A program made the position numbers and the translations under genes. DNA of 64,000 bases. Source: JBKEDS01 sp047975545. GTDB taxonomy: Bacteria > Bacteroidota > Bacteroidia > Flavobacteriales > Flavobacteriaceae. The stretch covers positions 35,699 to 99,698 of the forward strand of contig JBKEDS010000007.1 in the NCBI GenBank assembly GCA_047975545.1, given 5' to 3'. The stretch's first letter is position 1. Every line of letters starts with the position of its first letter. The notes below the pieces were generated by a model. The model worked only from the letters and a program-made list of their open reading frames with translations, was not told where the DNA came from and did not search any database. Below, one piece after another: positions 53,088-61,534 of this stretch.

Positions 53088-54476
53088 TTATTTTTTTATC
53101 GCTTCCATTTTATTTCCATTCTGGAAGATATTCATTTTTATTATCTTATCATTTTCATCTCTGATAAATTCAAACCGTACATCTACCTTTTTAACAAAAA
53201 ACTTATTTTGAGTTTCAGCAATTAATTCAATTGCACTTTGTCCTGATAATTGAGCATATAATTTAGAATCTTTTAAGAAAATATTGAAAATTACATTTTC
53301 ATTAATAGCATAATTCCCTTCAATTTTTTTTAATTCGCTTTCAGGTAATTGAATTTCTTTTCTTGAAGCAACGAACTGTAAAGGTTGGTTGTATAAAATT
53401 GCGTCTATTGCTTCAACAGCAGGTGTAGTTACATCAAAGTTTTGCAAAATGATGATGGTTTTATCACTATCTAAATGTCTTTCAAAGTAAGTTTCAAAAC
53501 CATTAGAATTTCCTGCGTGATATACTACTTTTCCAACACCTTCTTTTTCTGTTATCCACCAACCAAAACCATAATTTATTGAATTTCCATCGTTTAGTTG
53601 TGCGAATTGATAGATTAATCCTAAATCTTCTCTTGAAATAAAATTTGTATCATACAATGCTCTATCCCATTTTAATAAATCAGTTGTTGTTGTATGTATA
53701 TTTCCAGAACCATAAATACCATTACTCCAAATAATTCCTCCGTGATTAGATAACACTTCTGGTCGCTCTCGTTTTTGTAAACTATCGGAATAAATGTATC
53801 CAATGGCAATATTTTGCTTAATTGTTTTGTGCTTAAATCTGTGATAATCAAATGTGTTTTCCATTTTTAATGGGTTGAAAATATTCTCAGTTAAAAAATC
53901 ATTATATGGCTTATGGGAAACCCGTTCAATTACAATTGCTAAAAGTTCAAATCCTATTCCGCCATAAAAGAATTTTTCTCCAGGATTAAATCTTTTTGTT
54001 GGTTTGTACTTTTTATATAGTTTGATAATGTCTTTATTGTGTGCAATTTTATTTTTATCCCATTTTTCTTCAAAAAGGGAATCATAATCGGGAATTCCGT
54101 GCGTATGAGTCAGTAAATTTTGAATGGTTACATTTTTATAGAATTTTAGCTCGGGAATATATTCTGACAATTCATCTGTTAACTTTAACTTTCCTTCATT
54201 TTTTAAAATAATTATTCCCATTGCCGTAAACTGCTTTGTAACAGAATTCAGCTTATAGACAGAATTATTCGTTAATAATTCTTGTTGCTCAACATTTGAA
54301 AACCCATAACTTTTTTTAAAAATAGGCACACCTTTTTCGGCTATTAGAATTGAACCATTAAATCTGTTACTTTTGTTTAGCAATGTAAAAATACTATCTA
54401 ACTTTTCAGCTTTCGACTGTGCTTTAACTGTACTAATAGCTAAAAGTAGGATTATTGCGAAAAATATTTTGTTCAT
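53088..54476 (-). CDS. Serine hydrolase (beta-lactamase/PBP fold)
   Basis: Exported protein of 462 residues: signal peptide MNKIFFAIILLLAISTVKAQ, then a class-C-like fold with SVTK at the S-x-x-K position (KLNSVTKQFTAMGIII), YGGIGFELLAIVIE near the YxN position and HAGNSNGFETYF at the HxG position. The last ~100 residues are a lipocalin-like extension. Many such proteins are peptidases or esterases, not resistance enzymes. The gene is visibly richer in A and T than its neighbours and has a foldable element at its 3' end, suggesting transfer. Start ATG at 54476. Confidence 0.88.
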   Translation of the reverse strand: MNKIFFAIILLLAISTVKAQSKAEKLDSIFTLLNKSNRFNGSILIAEKGVPIFKKSYGFSNVEQQELLTNNSVYKLNSVTKQFTAMGIIILKNEGKLKLTDELSEYIPELKFYKNVTIQNLLTHTHGIPDYDSLFEEKWDKNKIAHNKDIIKLYKKYKPTKRFNPGEKFFYGGIGFELLAIVIERVSHKPYNDFLTENIFNPLKMENTFDYHRFKHKTIKQNIAIGYIYSDSLQKRERPEVLSNHGGIIWSNGIYGSGNIHTTTTDLLKWDRALYDTNFISREDLGLIYQFAQLNDGNSINYGFGWWITEKEGVGKVVYHAGNSNGFETYFERHLDSDKTIIILQNFDVTTPAVEAIDAILYNQPLQFVASRKEIQLPESELKKIEGNYAINENVIFNIFLKDSKLYAQLSGQSAIELIAETQNKFFVKKVDVRFEFIRDENDKIIKMNIFQNGNKMEAIKK

Positions 54477-54613
54477 TGAATTGTTAGTTTTTTTATAAGA
54501 CGAACGCAATATTTATTTGTTACAAAAGGTCATTTTGAATTCTGAACCCGAACGATATTTAATGATTATTTCAATTTTTATCTTACTTTTATAAACCGAA
54601 ATTTTGAAACCAA

Positions 54614-55171
54614 ATGGCCAACCACCAAATTAATCCGAACAACTGGATAAATTTATATGCCGATTACCTTTTCAACTATACCATTTCGCGTATAAACGAC
54701 AAGGAAGCGGCCCAGGACTTGGTGCAGGACACATTTTTGGCCGGGCTAAAATCGTTAAAAAACTTTAAGGGCGAATCCAGCGAGCGCACCTGGCTTATTT
54801 CTATTTTAAAACGAAAAATAATTGACTATTACCGAAAAATAAATTCGAAAAAAGGAAAAGCCGAAACCCGCATAGCCTACAACAACCACAACGAAACCGA
54901 AGGCGATTGGTTAGAAGAACACGTTGCCGACCCATTCGACAAAAACGCCGAGGACCAAATACAAAACAACGAACTGGGTAATGCCATTTACAAATGCTTG
55001 GACAAACTGCCCAAAAAGCAAGCCCAAGTATTTAGTATGAAAACCATCGAAGGGCTGGAAACCGAAATTATTTGTAATGAACTCAATATTACGGCGTCTA
55101 ACTTTTGGGTAATTATCCATAGGGCGCGAACGGCCATGGCCGATTGTTTAAAGGAAATCTGGTTTAAATAA
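54614..55171 (+). CDS. ECF-type RNA polymerase sigma factor
   Basis: Sigma-70 family protein of 185 residues with region 2 (YADYLFNYTISRINDKEAAQDLVQDTFLAGLKSLKNF, and FKGESSERTWLISILKRKIIDYYRK) and region 4 (CLDKLPKKQAQVFSMKTIEG..ICNELNITASNFWVIIHRART). The linker is acidic (EEHVADPFDKNAEDQ). Start ATG at 54614. A small zinc-finger protein gene follows 20 nt downstream, the usual sigma/anti-sigma layout. Confidence 0.93.
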   Translation: MANHQINPNNWINLYADYLFNYTISRINDKEAAQDLVQDTFLAGLKSLKNFKGESSERTWLISILKRKIIDYYRKINSKKGKAETRIAYNNHNETEGDWLEEHVADPFDKNAEDQIQNNELGNAIYKCLDKLPKKQAQVFSMKTIEGLETEIICNELNITASNFWVIIHRARTAMADCLKEIWFK

Positions 55172-55191
55172 TGCTTTAAAATTCCATTTTT

Positions 55192-55434
55192 ATGAATAAG
55201 TGCGACAAAGCAAACCACTTTTGCGACAAGGTACAGTACAGGGAAGCCTCCCTATGGGAAAAAATAAAATTAGGCCTCCATTTAACATACTGCAAAACCT
55301 GTAAAACATACACCAAAAGCAACATTAACCTTAGCCAAGCCATAAAACAATCGAACATTGTTTGTATGGACAAAAACTGTAAGGCTAATTTGAAAAAAAT
55401 TTTCAATAAAGCATTAAACGAAACGGTTAACTAA
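55192..55434 (+). CDS. Small zinc-finger protein, possible anti-sigma factor
   Basis: Protein of 80 residues with cysteines and histidines in the pattern C4, H9, C11, H30, C34, C37, then C58 and C63. The HLTYCKTC stretch fits the H-x3-C-x2-C part of ZAS (zf-HC2) anti-sigma factors. There is no transmembrane helix, so it would be a soluble cytoplasmic regulator. It follows the sigma gene by 20 nt and ends convergently with the UbiA-like gene, overlapping by 8 nt. Its place beside gcvP is coincidental; a role in glycine cleavage is not supported. Confidence 0.7.
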   Translation: MNKCDKANHFCDKVQYREASLWEKIKLGLHLTYCKTCKTYTKSNINLSQAIKQSNIVCMDKNCKANLKKIFNKALNETVN

Positions 55435-56254
55435 CCAACAACAAGAGCCACACAATAGGAATCCCCTCTACCCAAAACGAACTGTAATACTGTGGCTGTC
55501 CGGTTTTTGCACCAATTATAAATATGGCTGTTATAATTGCTACGGCAAATGTTGCAAGCATTTCCGTTAAGGTGCTTTCCGAATTAAAAACGTCCAACAA
55601 AACAAAACAAAACAATAGCAACGCCCCCATAATTTTGGTCCGTTTTACGCCTATTTTCTGCGGAATGGTTGCCAATTTTAGGCTATCGTATTGCAAGTCG
55701 CGTATTTCAAAAGGGAGCATTAAGGCCACAATAAACACATAACGCTGCAAGGCTGTAAGCAATACATTTGTGCTTATATTGAAATGATTGTTAACCAATG
55801 GCAAAAACACCGTTACGCCTACCCAAACCAAAGCAATAATATACACCTTTAACCCACCAATACTCCGTAAATTTTGCTTTTGGTCCCTAAACAAACGTTT
55901 GGGCAAAAATGGTATGGCATACAAAAACGTTACCAAGCCAAACCCAAAAACCACCAATTGGCTTATGGCCTGCAGCTTAACAAAAAAACAACACATAGCC
56001 ACAAAACACAAAACCGAAAAAACCTGGACAGGCTTTAACCAAGTAGCCAAACGCCTGTAATGAAACTGCGCCATACCAAAATATTTTACAAAATTATACC
56101 CCACAACCGTGGCAAAAAACACAAAACAAAGCAGGCTTTTATCTGTTGGAATATGGTACTCGACCAAAGTTACCCATGCCAACGAAACAGCCGACAAGGC
56201 CACATGGGCGCTACTAATTATATAAAAATTGAAAACAAGCTTGGAAACACGCAT
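55427..56254 (-). CDS. UbiA-like membrane protein with degenerate first Asp motif
   Basis: Polytopic membrane protein of 275 residues with about eight helices. The second UbiA-type motif is intact as FEIRDLQYD (Asp186-x3-Asp190). The first (usually NDxxDxxxD) reads YNFVKYFG around residues 53-60, without the Asp residues that bind Mg-diphosphate. A classical prenyltransferase reaction is therefore doubtful. A TTG-N22-TACTTTTG promoter pattern lies upstream. Confidence 0.7.
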   Translation of the reverse strand: MRVSKLVFNFYIISSAHVALSAVSLAWVTLVEYHIPTDKSLLCFVFFATVVGYNFVKYFGMAQFHYRRLATWLKPVQVFSVLCFVAMCCFFVKLQAISQLVVFGFGLVTFLYAIPFLPKRLFRDQKQNLRSIGGLKVYIIALVWVGVTVFLPLVNNHFNISTNVLLTALQRYVFIVALMLPFEIRDLQYDSLKLATIPQKIGVKRTKIMGALLLFCFVLLDVFNSESTLTEMLATFAVAIITAIFIIGAKTGQPQYYSSFWVEGIPIVWLLLLVS

Positions 56255-56258
56255 AGGG

Positions 56259-56291
56259 CAAAAGTACGCAAAGTGTTAATAACCTTGGCAA
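56259..56291 (-). promoter_or_regulatory. Candidate promoter of the UbiA-like gene
   Basis: On the minus strand TTG (56291-56289), 22-nt spacer, TACTTTTG (56266-56259), ending 4 nt before the start codon at 56254, again implying a nearly leaderless transcript. Confidence 0.4.
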
Positions 56292-56340
56292 ACGGTTAAA
56301 AACTTTCATTTTTTGAAGTTTACAACATTTAAATATTGCG

Positions 56341-56348
56341 TATTTTTG
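56341..56348 (+). promoter_or_regulatory. Candidate -7 box for gcvP
   Basis: TATTTTTG (TAnnTTTG) lies 26 nt before the gcvP ATG. GTTTAC stands 19 nt upstream of it in the -33 position (TTT rather than TTG). Confidence 0.4.
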
Positions 56349-56374
56349 CAGCTCATTCTACTAAAATTAACTTA

Positions 56375-59215
56375 ATGAATACAAACGCTTTTGCCTTGCG
56401 CCACATAGGGCCGAGAGAGGAAGACCAAAAATCGATGTTAAACGCTATCGGCGCCGATTCGTTGGACCAATTAATCTACGAAACCATACCGGACGACATC
56501 CGATTAAAACACCAACTAAACTTGGACGCCCCCATGACCGAATACGAATATTCGCTCCACATCCAAGAATTATCTAAAAAAAACAAGCCCTATAAAACCT
56601 ATATTGGTTTAGGCTACCACCCTACTATATTGCCCGCTGTTATCCAACGTAATATATTAGAAAATCCGGGTTGGTACACGGCCTACACACCTTACCAAGC
56701 CGAGATAGCCCAAGGCCGGTTAGAAGCACTTTTAAATTTCCAGACCATGGTTATCGATTTAACCGGAATGGAAATTGCCAACGCATCGCTGTTGGACGAA
56801 TCCACCGCCGCTGCCGAAGCCATGGGCCTTTTATTTGCGGTGCGCACCCGTGACCAAAAAAAGGCCAACGTTAACAAGTTTTTTGTATCCAACCAAATAT
56901 TGCCGCAAACCTTAGCCGTGTTGGAAACAAGAGCAAATCCTATTGGGGTTGAACTGGTGGTAGGCAATGAAGACGAGTTCAATTTTTCTAACGACTTTTT
57001 TGGGGCTATCGTTCAATATCCCGGTAAAAACGGACAAATATCCAATATAGAAGCCTTTATTTCGAAAGCCAACCAAGCCGAAATAAAAGTAGCCGTTGCT
57101 GCCGATATTTTAAGTTTGGTTAAGTTGGAAGCGCCCGGTAAATTCGGCGCCGATGTTGTGGTTGGCACTACGCAGCGCTTTGGTATACCTATGGGGTATG
57201 GCGGACCGCATGCCGCATTTTTTGCCACCAAGGAAACGTATAAGCGTGATATTCCCGGGCGTATAATCGGGGTTACCAAAGATGCCAACGGCAACCGTGC
57301 CCTACGCATGGCGCTACAAACGCGCGAACAACATATAAAACGGGACAAAGCAACCTCAAACATTTGTACCGCACAGGTTTTATTGGCCGTTATGGCGGGT
57401 ATGTACGCCGTATACCATGGCCCTAAAGGCTTACGTTTTATTGCCAATAAAGTGCATAACGCCACCGCAACCCTGGCCGAGGCCTTAACCCAATTGGCGT
57501 ACAAACAGGTAAACAGCAGTTTTTTCGATACGCTTCAAATAAAAACCAATTCGAAAAAAATTGAAAAACTGGCCAAAAAGCTAAAAATAAACTTATTTTA
57601 CCCCGATGCGGAAACCGTTACCATTTCGCTTAACGAAACCACATCGGTAAACGACATAAATGCTATTATTTCCATTTTTGCAAAAGCGGCAAAAAAAGAA
57701 ACAATAACAGTTACCACCCTTGCAAAACACGATACCATACCCAACAACCTTAAACGTACCTCGGCATTTTTAACCGAACCAGTTTTCAACAGCTATCATT
57801 CCGAAACCGAATTAATGCGCTACATAAAATTGTTGGAACGCAAAGATTTGGCCCTAAACCACTCCATGATTTCACTGGGGTCGTGTACCATGAAACTTAA
57901 TGCGGCTTCGGAAATGTTGCCTTTGAGCAATCCGCAATGGGGCAACATTCACCCTTTTGCCCCTTTAAAACAGGCAAAAGGTTATTTAATAATGCTTAAA
58001 GCCCTTGAAAACCAATTAACCGAAATTACGGGTTTTGCGGCTACCTCGTTACAGCCCAACTCCGGTGCACAAGGCGAATTTGCGGGCTTAATGGTTATTA
58101 AGGCCTACCACGAATCGCGCAACGAAAGCCACAGGAATATTTGTTTAATCCCATCGTCGGCACACGGTACAAACCCCGCAAGCGCCGTTATGGCCGGTAT
58201 GCAGGTTGTGGTAACAAAATCGACCGAAGAAGGCAATATCGATGTTAACGATTTGCGGGAAAAAGCCATTCTACATAAAGACAACCTATCCTGTTTAATG
58301 GTAACCTACCCATCAACACACGGAGTGTACGAATCAGCTATAAAGGAAATTACCCAAATAATACACGACAACGGCGGACAAGTATACATGGACGGTGCCA
58401 ACATGAACGCCCAAGTAGGCTTGACCAATCCGGGCAGCATAGGTGCCGATGTATGCCACCTAAACCTGCACAAAACCTTTGCCATCCCGCATGGCGGCGG
58501 CGGCCCGGGTGTTGGTCCTATTTGCGTAGCCGAGCAATTGGTACCGTTTTTACCAAGCAACCCGCTGGTTAATACGGGCGGTGGCAATGCCATTTCGGCC
58601 GCTCCGTTTGGCTCGGCTTTGGTGTGCTTAATTTCCTATGGTTATATTAAAATGTTAGGAGAAGAAGGTTTAACAGCGTCAACCAAAATGGCCATATTAA
58701 ACGCCAATTACCTAAAACAACGCTTACAAGGCAGTTTCGACACCTTGTATTCGGGCGAACGTGGCCGTGCAGCACACGAAATGATTGTAGATTGCCGCCC
58801 ATTTAAAGCCAACGGCATCGAGGTAACCGATATTGCCAAACGTTTGATGGATTATGGCTTCCACGCCCCTACGGTTTCCTTCCCCGTTGCTGGAACCTTA
58901 ATGATTGAACCTACCGAAAGCGAAGGCAAAGCCGAAATAGACCGTTTTTGCGATGCTTTAATTTCAATTAAAAATGAAATTGACAGCATATCGAAAAACG
59001 ACGATAATAATGTACTTAAAAACGCACCGCACACTTTGGATATGATAACGGCAAACGAATGGCACCTACCCTACTCCAGGGAAGCCGCCGCTTTTCCGTT
59101 GGACTATGTAAAAGAAAACAAGTTTTGGCCAACGGTAAGACGGGTAGACGATGCCTACGGCGACCGCAACTTAATATGTTCCTGCGCCCCCATAGAAGCC
59201 TATGCCGAGGCTTAA
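56375..59215 (+). CDS. gcvP: Glycine dehydrogenase (decarboxylating), P protein
   Basis: PLP enzyme that decarboxylates glycine and passes the aminomethyl group to the H protein of the glycine cleavage system. The 946-residue fused form (both halves in one chain) opens MNTNAFALRHIGPREEDQ; the PLP Lys is in NLHKTFAIPHGGGGPG. Other blocks include GTTQRFGIPMGYGGPHAAFF and SLGSCTMKLNAASEM. I use the ATG at 56375; the open frame upstream is not family sequence. No glycine riboswitch is seen upstream. H and T proteins are not in the window. Confidence 0.98.
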   Translation: MNTNAFALRHIGPREEDQKSMLNAIGADSLDQLIYETIPDDIRLKHQLNLDAPMTEYEYSLHIQELSKKNKPYKTYIGLGYHPTILPAVIQRNILENPGWYTAYTPYQAEIAQGRLEALLNFQTMVIDLTGMEIANASLLDESTAAAEAMGLLFAVRTRDQKKANVNKFFVSNQILPQTLAVLETRANPIGVELVVGNEDEFNFSNDFFGAIVQYPGKNGQISNIEAFISKANQAEIKVAVAADILSLVKLEAPGKFGADVVVGTTQRFGIPMGYGGPHAAFFATKETYKRDIPGRIIGVTKDANGNRALRMALQTREQHIKRDKATSNICTAQVLLAVMAGMYAVYHGPKGLRFIANKVHNATATLAEALTQLAYKQVNSSFFDTLQIKTNSKKIEKLAKKLKINLFYPDAETVTISLNETTSVNDINAIISIFAKAAKKETITVTTLAKHDTIPNNLKRTSAFLTEPVFNSYHSETELMRYIKLLERKDLALNHSMISLGSCTMKLNAASEMLPLSNPQWGNIHPFAPLKQAKGYLIMLKALENQLTEITGFAATSLQPNSGAQGEFAGLMVIKAYHESRNESHRNICLIPSSAHGTNPASAVMAGMQVVVTKSTEEGNIDVNDLREKAILHKDNLSCLMVTYPSTHGVYESAIKEITQIIHDNGGQVYMDGANMNAQVGLTNPGSIGADVCHLNLHKTFAIPHGGGGPGVGPICVAEQLVPFLPSNPLVNTGGGNAISAAPFGSALVCLISYGYIKMLGEEGLTASTKMAILNANYLKQRLQGSFDTLYSGERGRAAHEMIVDCRPFKANGIEVTDIAKRLMDYGFHAPTVSFPVAGTLMIEPTESEGKAEIDRFCDALISIKNEIDSISKNDDNNVLKNAPHTLDMITANEWHLPYSREAAAFPLDYVKENKFWPTVRRVDDAYGDRNLICSCAPIEAYAEA

Positions 59216-59251
59216 AACAAACGGTTGAACATCGTAAAGTTTTTACATTTT

Positions 59252-59308
59252 AAATTGCCTTTTGTTAAAAAACCGTACCTTAGTATTGTTTTTAACAAAA
59301 GGCAATTT
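59252..59308 (+). terminator. Perfect 20-bp inverted repeat after gcvP
   Basis: AAATTGCCTTTTGTTAAAAA (59252-59271) and TTTTTAACAAAAGGCAATTT (59289-59308) are exactly complementary, with a 17-nt loop, followed by TT ATT. It starts 37 nt after the gcvP stop and ends 10 nt before the ketoacyl-synthase start, so it could end gcvP transcription or control translation of the next gene. Confidence 0.7.
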
Positions 59309-59317
59309 TTATTCCCT

Positions 59318-60376
59318 ATGAACATTAAAATAACAGGCACCGGAAGCTACATTCCGGACACCATTGAAAAAAACGAAGCCTTCGGCAACAATATTTTTTT
59401 AAATACCGATGGCTCGACTATTACCGCCCCTAACGATGTTATTATTGAAAAATTCAAGGCCATTACGGGCATTGCCGAACGCCGTTATGCCAAGCCCCAC
59501 TTAAACTCATCCGATTTGGGCTTTTTTGCAGCCGAAAAAGCCATTGCCAATGCCAACATAGACCCCGAAACCTTGGACTATATTATTGTGGCCCACAATT
59601 TTGGCGATGTTAAGCACAACACCATCCAAAGCGATGTATTGCCCTCCTTGGCTTCCCGCATTAAGCATAGTTTACGCATTAAAAACCCCAAATGTGTGGC
59701 TTACGACATCCTTTTTGGTTGCCCCGGTTGGGTCGAGGGCGTTATACAGGCCCAGGCTTTTATAAAAGCGGGCATGGCAAAACGCTGTTTGGTTATCGGT
59801 TCCGAAACCTTGTCCAGGGTTATCGATAAGCACGATAGGGATGCCATGATTTTTTCCGATGGCGCAGGGGCTACCATTATTGAGGCCACCCAAGATAAAG
59901 GCGGCATATTAGCCCATGAAACGGCAAGCTACACGTATGATGAAGCCTATTTTTTGCACTTCGGAAACTCGAACAACCAAAACTTGGATAAAGATACCCG
60001 GTACATTAAAATGGAAGGCCGTAAAATTTACGAATTTGCCCTTAACCACGTGCCACAGGCCATGAAAACCTGTCTGGACAACAGCGGCGCAAGCATAACC
60101 GATGTTAAAAAAGTATTTATCCACCAAGCCAACGAAAAAATGGACGAGGCCATTTTAACCCGTTTTTATAGGTTGTACAAAACCAAAATACCCGAAAACA
60201 TTATGCCCATGAGCATACAAACCTTGGGCAATAGTTCGGTAGCCACCATTCCTACCCTTTTCGATTTGGTTAGGCATAATAAATTGGAACCCCACAACTT
60301 AAATAAAGGCGATATTGTTATATTCGCAAGCGTGGGCGCCGGTATGCACATTAACGCTATTGTGTACCAATATTAA
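59318..60376 (+). CDS. 3-Oxoacyl-ACP synthase III family protein
   Basis: FabH-like thiolase-fold enzyme of 352 residues with the full triad: Cys135 in FGCPGWVEG, His in VFIHQANEKMDE, and Asn in LGNSSVATIP. N-terminal MNIKITGTGSYIPDTIEKNE is typical of Bacteroidota KAS III paralogues that start branched or special fatty acids, polyketide-like lipids or flexirubin-type products. The actual product is unknown. Start ATG at 59318; the frame upstream of it crosses the inverted repeat. Confidence 0.92.
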   Translation: MNIKITGTGSYIPDTIEKNEAFGNNIFLNTDGSTITAPNDVIIEKFKAITGIAERRYAKPHLNSSDLGFFAAEKAIANANIDPETLDYIIVAHNFGDVKHNTIQSDVLPSLASRIKHSLRIKNPKCVAYDILFGCPGWVEGVIQAQAFIKAGMAKRCLVIGSETLSRVIDKHDRDAMIFSDGAGATIIEATQDKGGILAHETASYTYDEAYFLHFGNSNNQNLDKDTRYIKMEGRKIYEFALNHVPQAMKTCLDNSGASITDVKKVFIHQANEKMDEAILTRFYRLYKTKIPENIMPMSIQTLGNSSVATIPTLFDLVRHNKLEPHNLNKGDIVIFASVGAGMHINAIVYQY

Positions 60377-60409
60377 TAACTATGGGCTTCCTGTCCATAG
60401 GTTTTCAAA

Positions 60410-60424
60410 CGGACTAAAAGTCCG
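60410..60424 (+). terminator. Short hairpin after the ketoacyl synthase gene
   Basis: CGGACT/AGTCCG stem (60410-60415 with 60419-60424), 3-nt loop, followed by ATTATTTG; a second weaker stem CTATGG/CCATAG lies just upstream (60380-60400). The weak T run makes terminator function uncertain. Confidence 0.4.
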
Positions 60425-60443
60425 ATTATTTGTGTTAATTCTC

Positions 60444-60496
60444 GCCACGAATACACGAATAATTTTTAGAAAAATTACACACAAAATATTCGTGGC
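60444..60496. repeat. Palindromic element with GCCACGAATA ends
   Basis: GCCACGAATA (60444-60453) and TATTCGTGGC (60487-60496) are perfectly inverted, with additional partial complementarity inside. The left half contains ATTCGTG-type sequence also present at 49049-49066. Together these look like two copies of one short dispersed repeat. Confidence 0.55.
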
Positions 60497-60625
60497 ACAA
60501 AATATTTGTAGAAACTGAAAGTCTTGTACTAAAAACACATGTTTCAACTAACCACGGCGACCAATGAGTTCATCTTTTCAATAATTATTTATCTTTACGG
60601 CAATATTTCAAAATAAAATATTGAA

Positions 60626-61528
60626 TTGAAACAGTTTTGCTATAAGGTTATTTACAACAAAAACCTCAACTATATTCTTAGAAATACAAATAAATTTCTA
60701 AACCCGGTTCTTTTTAAAAATATAAAAATACCGCCTTCGGGAATTTTAACCCTGAAAACCAATTCGGGAAATTTAAAAATGGCAACCAACCAAACCAGCT
60801 ACATTACGCAGTTACTGTTTTGGAACGGTTATAAAAACTTTGAATATTCCGATATTTTCGAACAGCTTATAAAAAACTGCACCTCTTTTTTCGACATTGG
60901 CGCCAATATTGGCTATTACTCGCTTTTGGCCGCAACAGCCAACCCCAATATAAAAGTGTACGCTTTCGAGCCCGCTTTGGGCCCTAAACATTTTCTGTTG
61001 AAAAACATAGAACTTAATTCTTTTAAAAACATTATACAACCCATTAACAGCGCACTTTCCAACACTATTGGCCATATCGATTTTTATGAAGTTGAAAACA
61101 AAAAATACAGCTATTTACAGTATAATTTGGCAGGCGAAGGCAATGCGGGCACAAAAAAAGAATCCCGTAATTTTATAAAAAACCAGGTAAAAACAACAAC
61201 ATTAAAAGCGTTTACAGAAGCCAACAACATAACGCAAATAGATATAATAAAAATAGATACCGAAGGCACCGAAATAGATATTTTAAATTCGGGGAAAGAA
61301 ATTATAAAAACATGCCAGCCCATTGTAATATGCGAAACCCTATTTAATGGCGTTGAAAATGAATTGGACGATTTTTTCAAAAGTTTAAACTACATTTTTT
61401 TTAACCATACAACTAAGGGGCTTGAACGTGTTAACACCATAAAACGCAGCGCCGATGATGGTATTAGGAACTGTTTTTTTATACCGAAATCAAAATTGCA
61501 CCTAATTAAACCTTTTATTGCCAGATAG
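60626..61528 (+). CDS. FkbM-family methyltransferase
   Basis: SAM methyltransferase of 300 residues with CTSFFDIGANIGYYSLLAA (SAM binding), VYAFEPALGPKHFLLKN and IDIIKIDTEGTEIDILNSG, the FkbM pattern. Such enzymes O-methylate sugars of glycans or other small molecules. The start used is TTG at 60626; no ATG at a better position was seen. The next gene, a GT2 enzyme, starts 6 nt after its stop, so both probably act on the same surface glycan. Confidence 0.85.
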   Translation: MKQFCYKVIYNKNLNYILRNTNKFLNPVLFKNIKIPPSGILTLKTNSGNLKMATNQTSYITQLLFWNGYKNFEYSDIFEQLIKNCTSFFDIGANIGYYSLLAATANPNIKVYAFEPALGPKHFLLKNIELNSFKNIIQPINSALSNTIGHIDFYEVENKKYSYLQYNLAGEGNAGTKKESRNFIKNQVKTTTLKAFTEANNITQIDIIKIDTEGTEIDILNSGKEIIKTCQPIVICETLFNGVENELDDFFKSLNYIFFNHTTKGLERVNTIKRSADDGIRNCFFIPKSKLHLIKPFIAR

Positions 61529-61534
61529 TAACCC

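Noticed and set aside
53088..54476. Beta-lactamase antibiotic-resistance gene
   Set aside because: The fold is shared with class C enzymes, but the YGG and HAG motif forms and the C-terminal extension fit general serine hydrolases or peptidases.
56280..56374. Glycine riboswitch before gcvP
   Set aside because: The spacer is too short and lacks the paired stems and conserved G-rich core of the aptamer.
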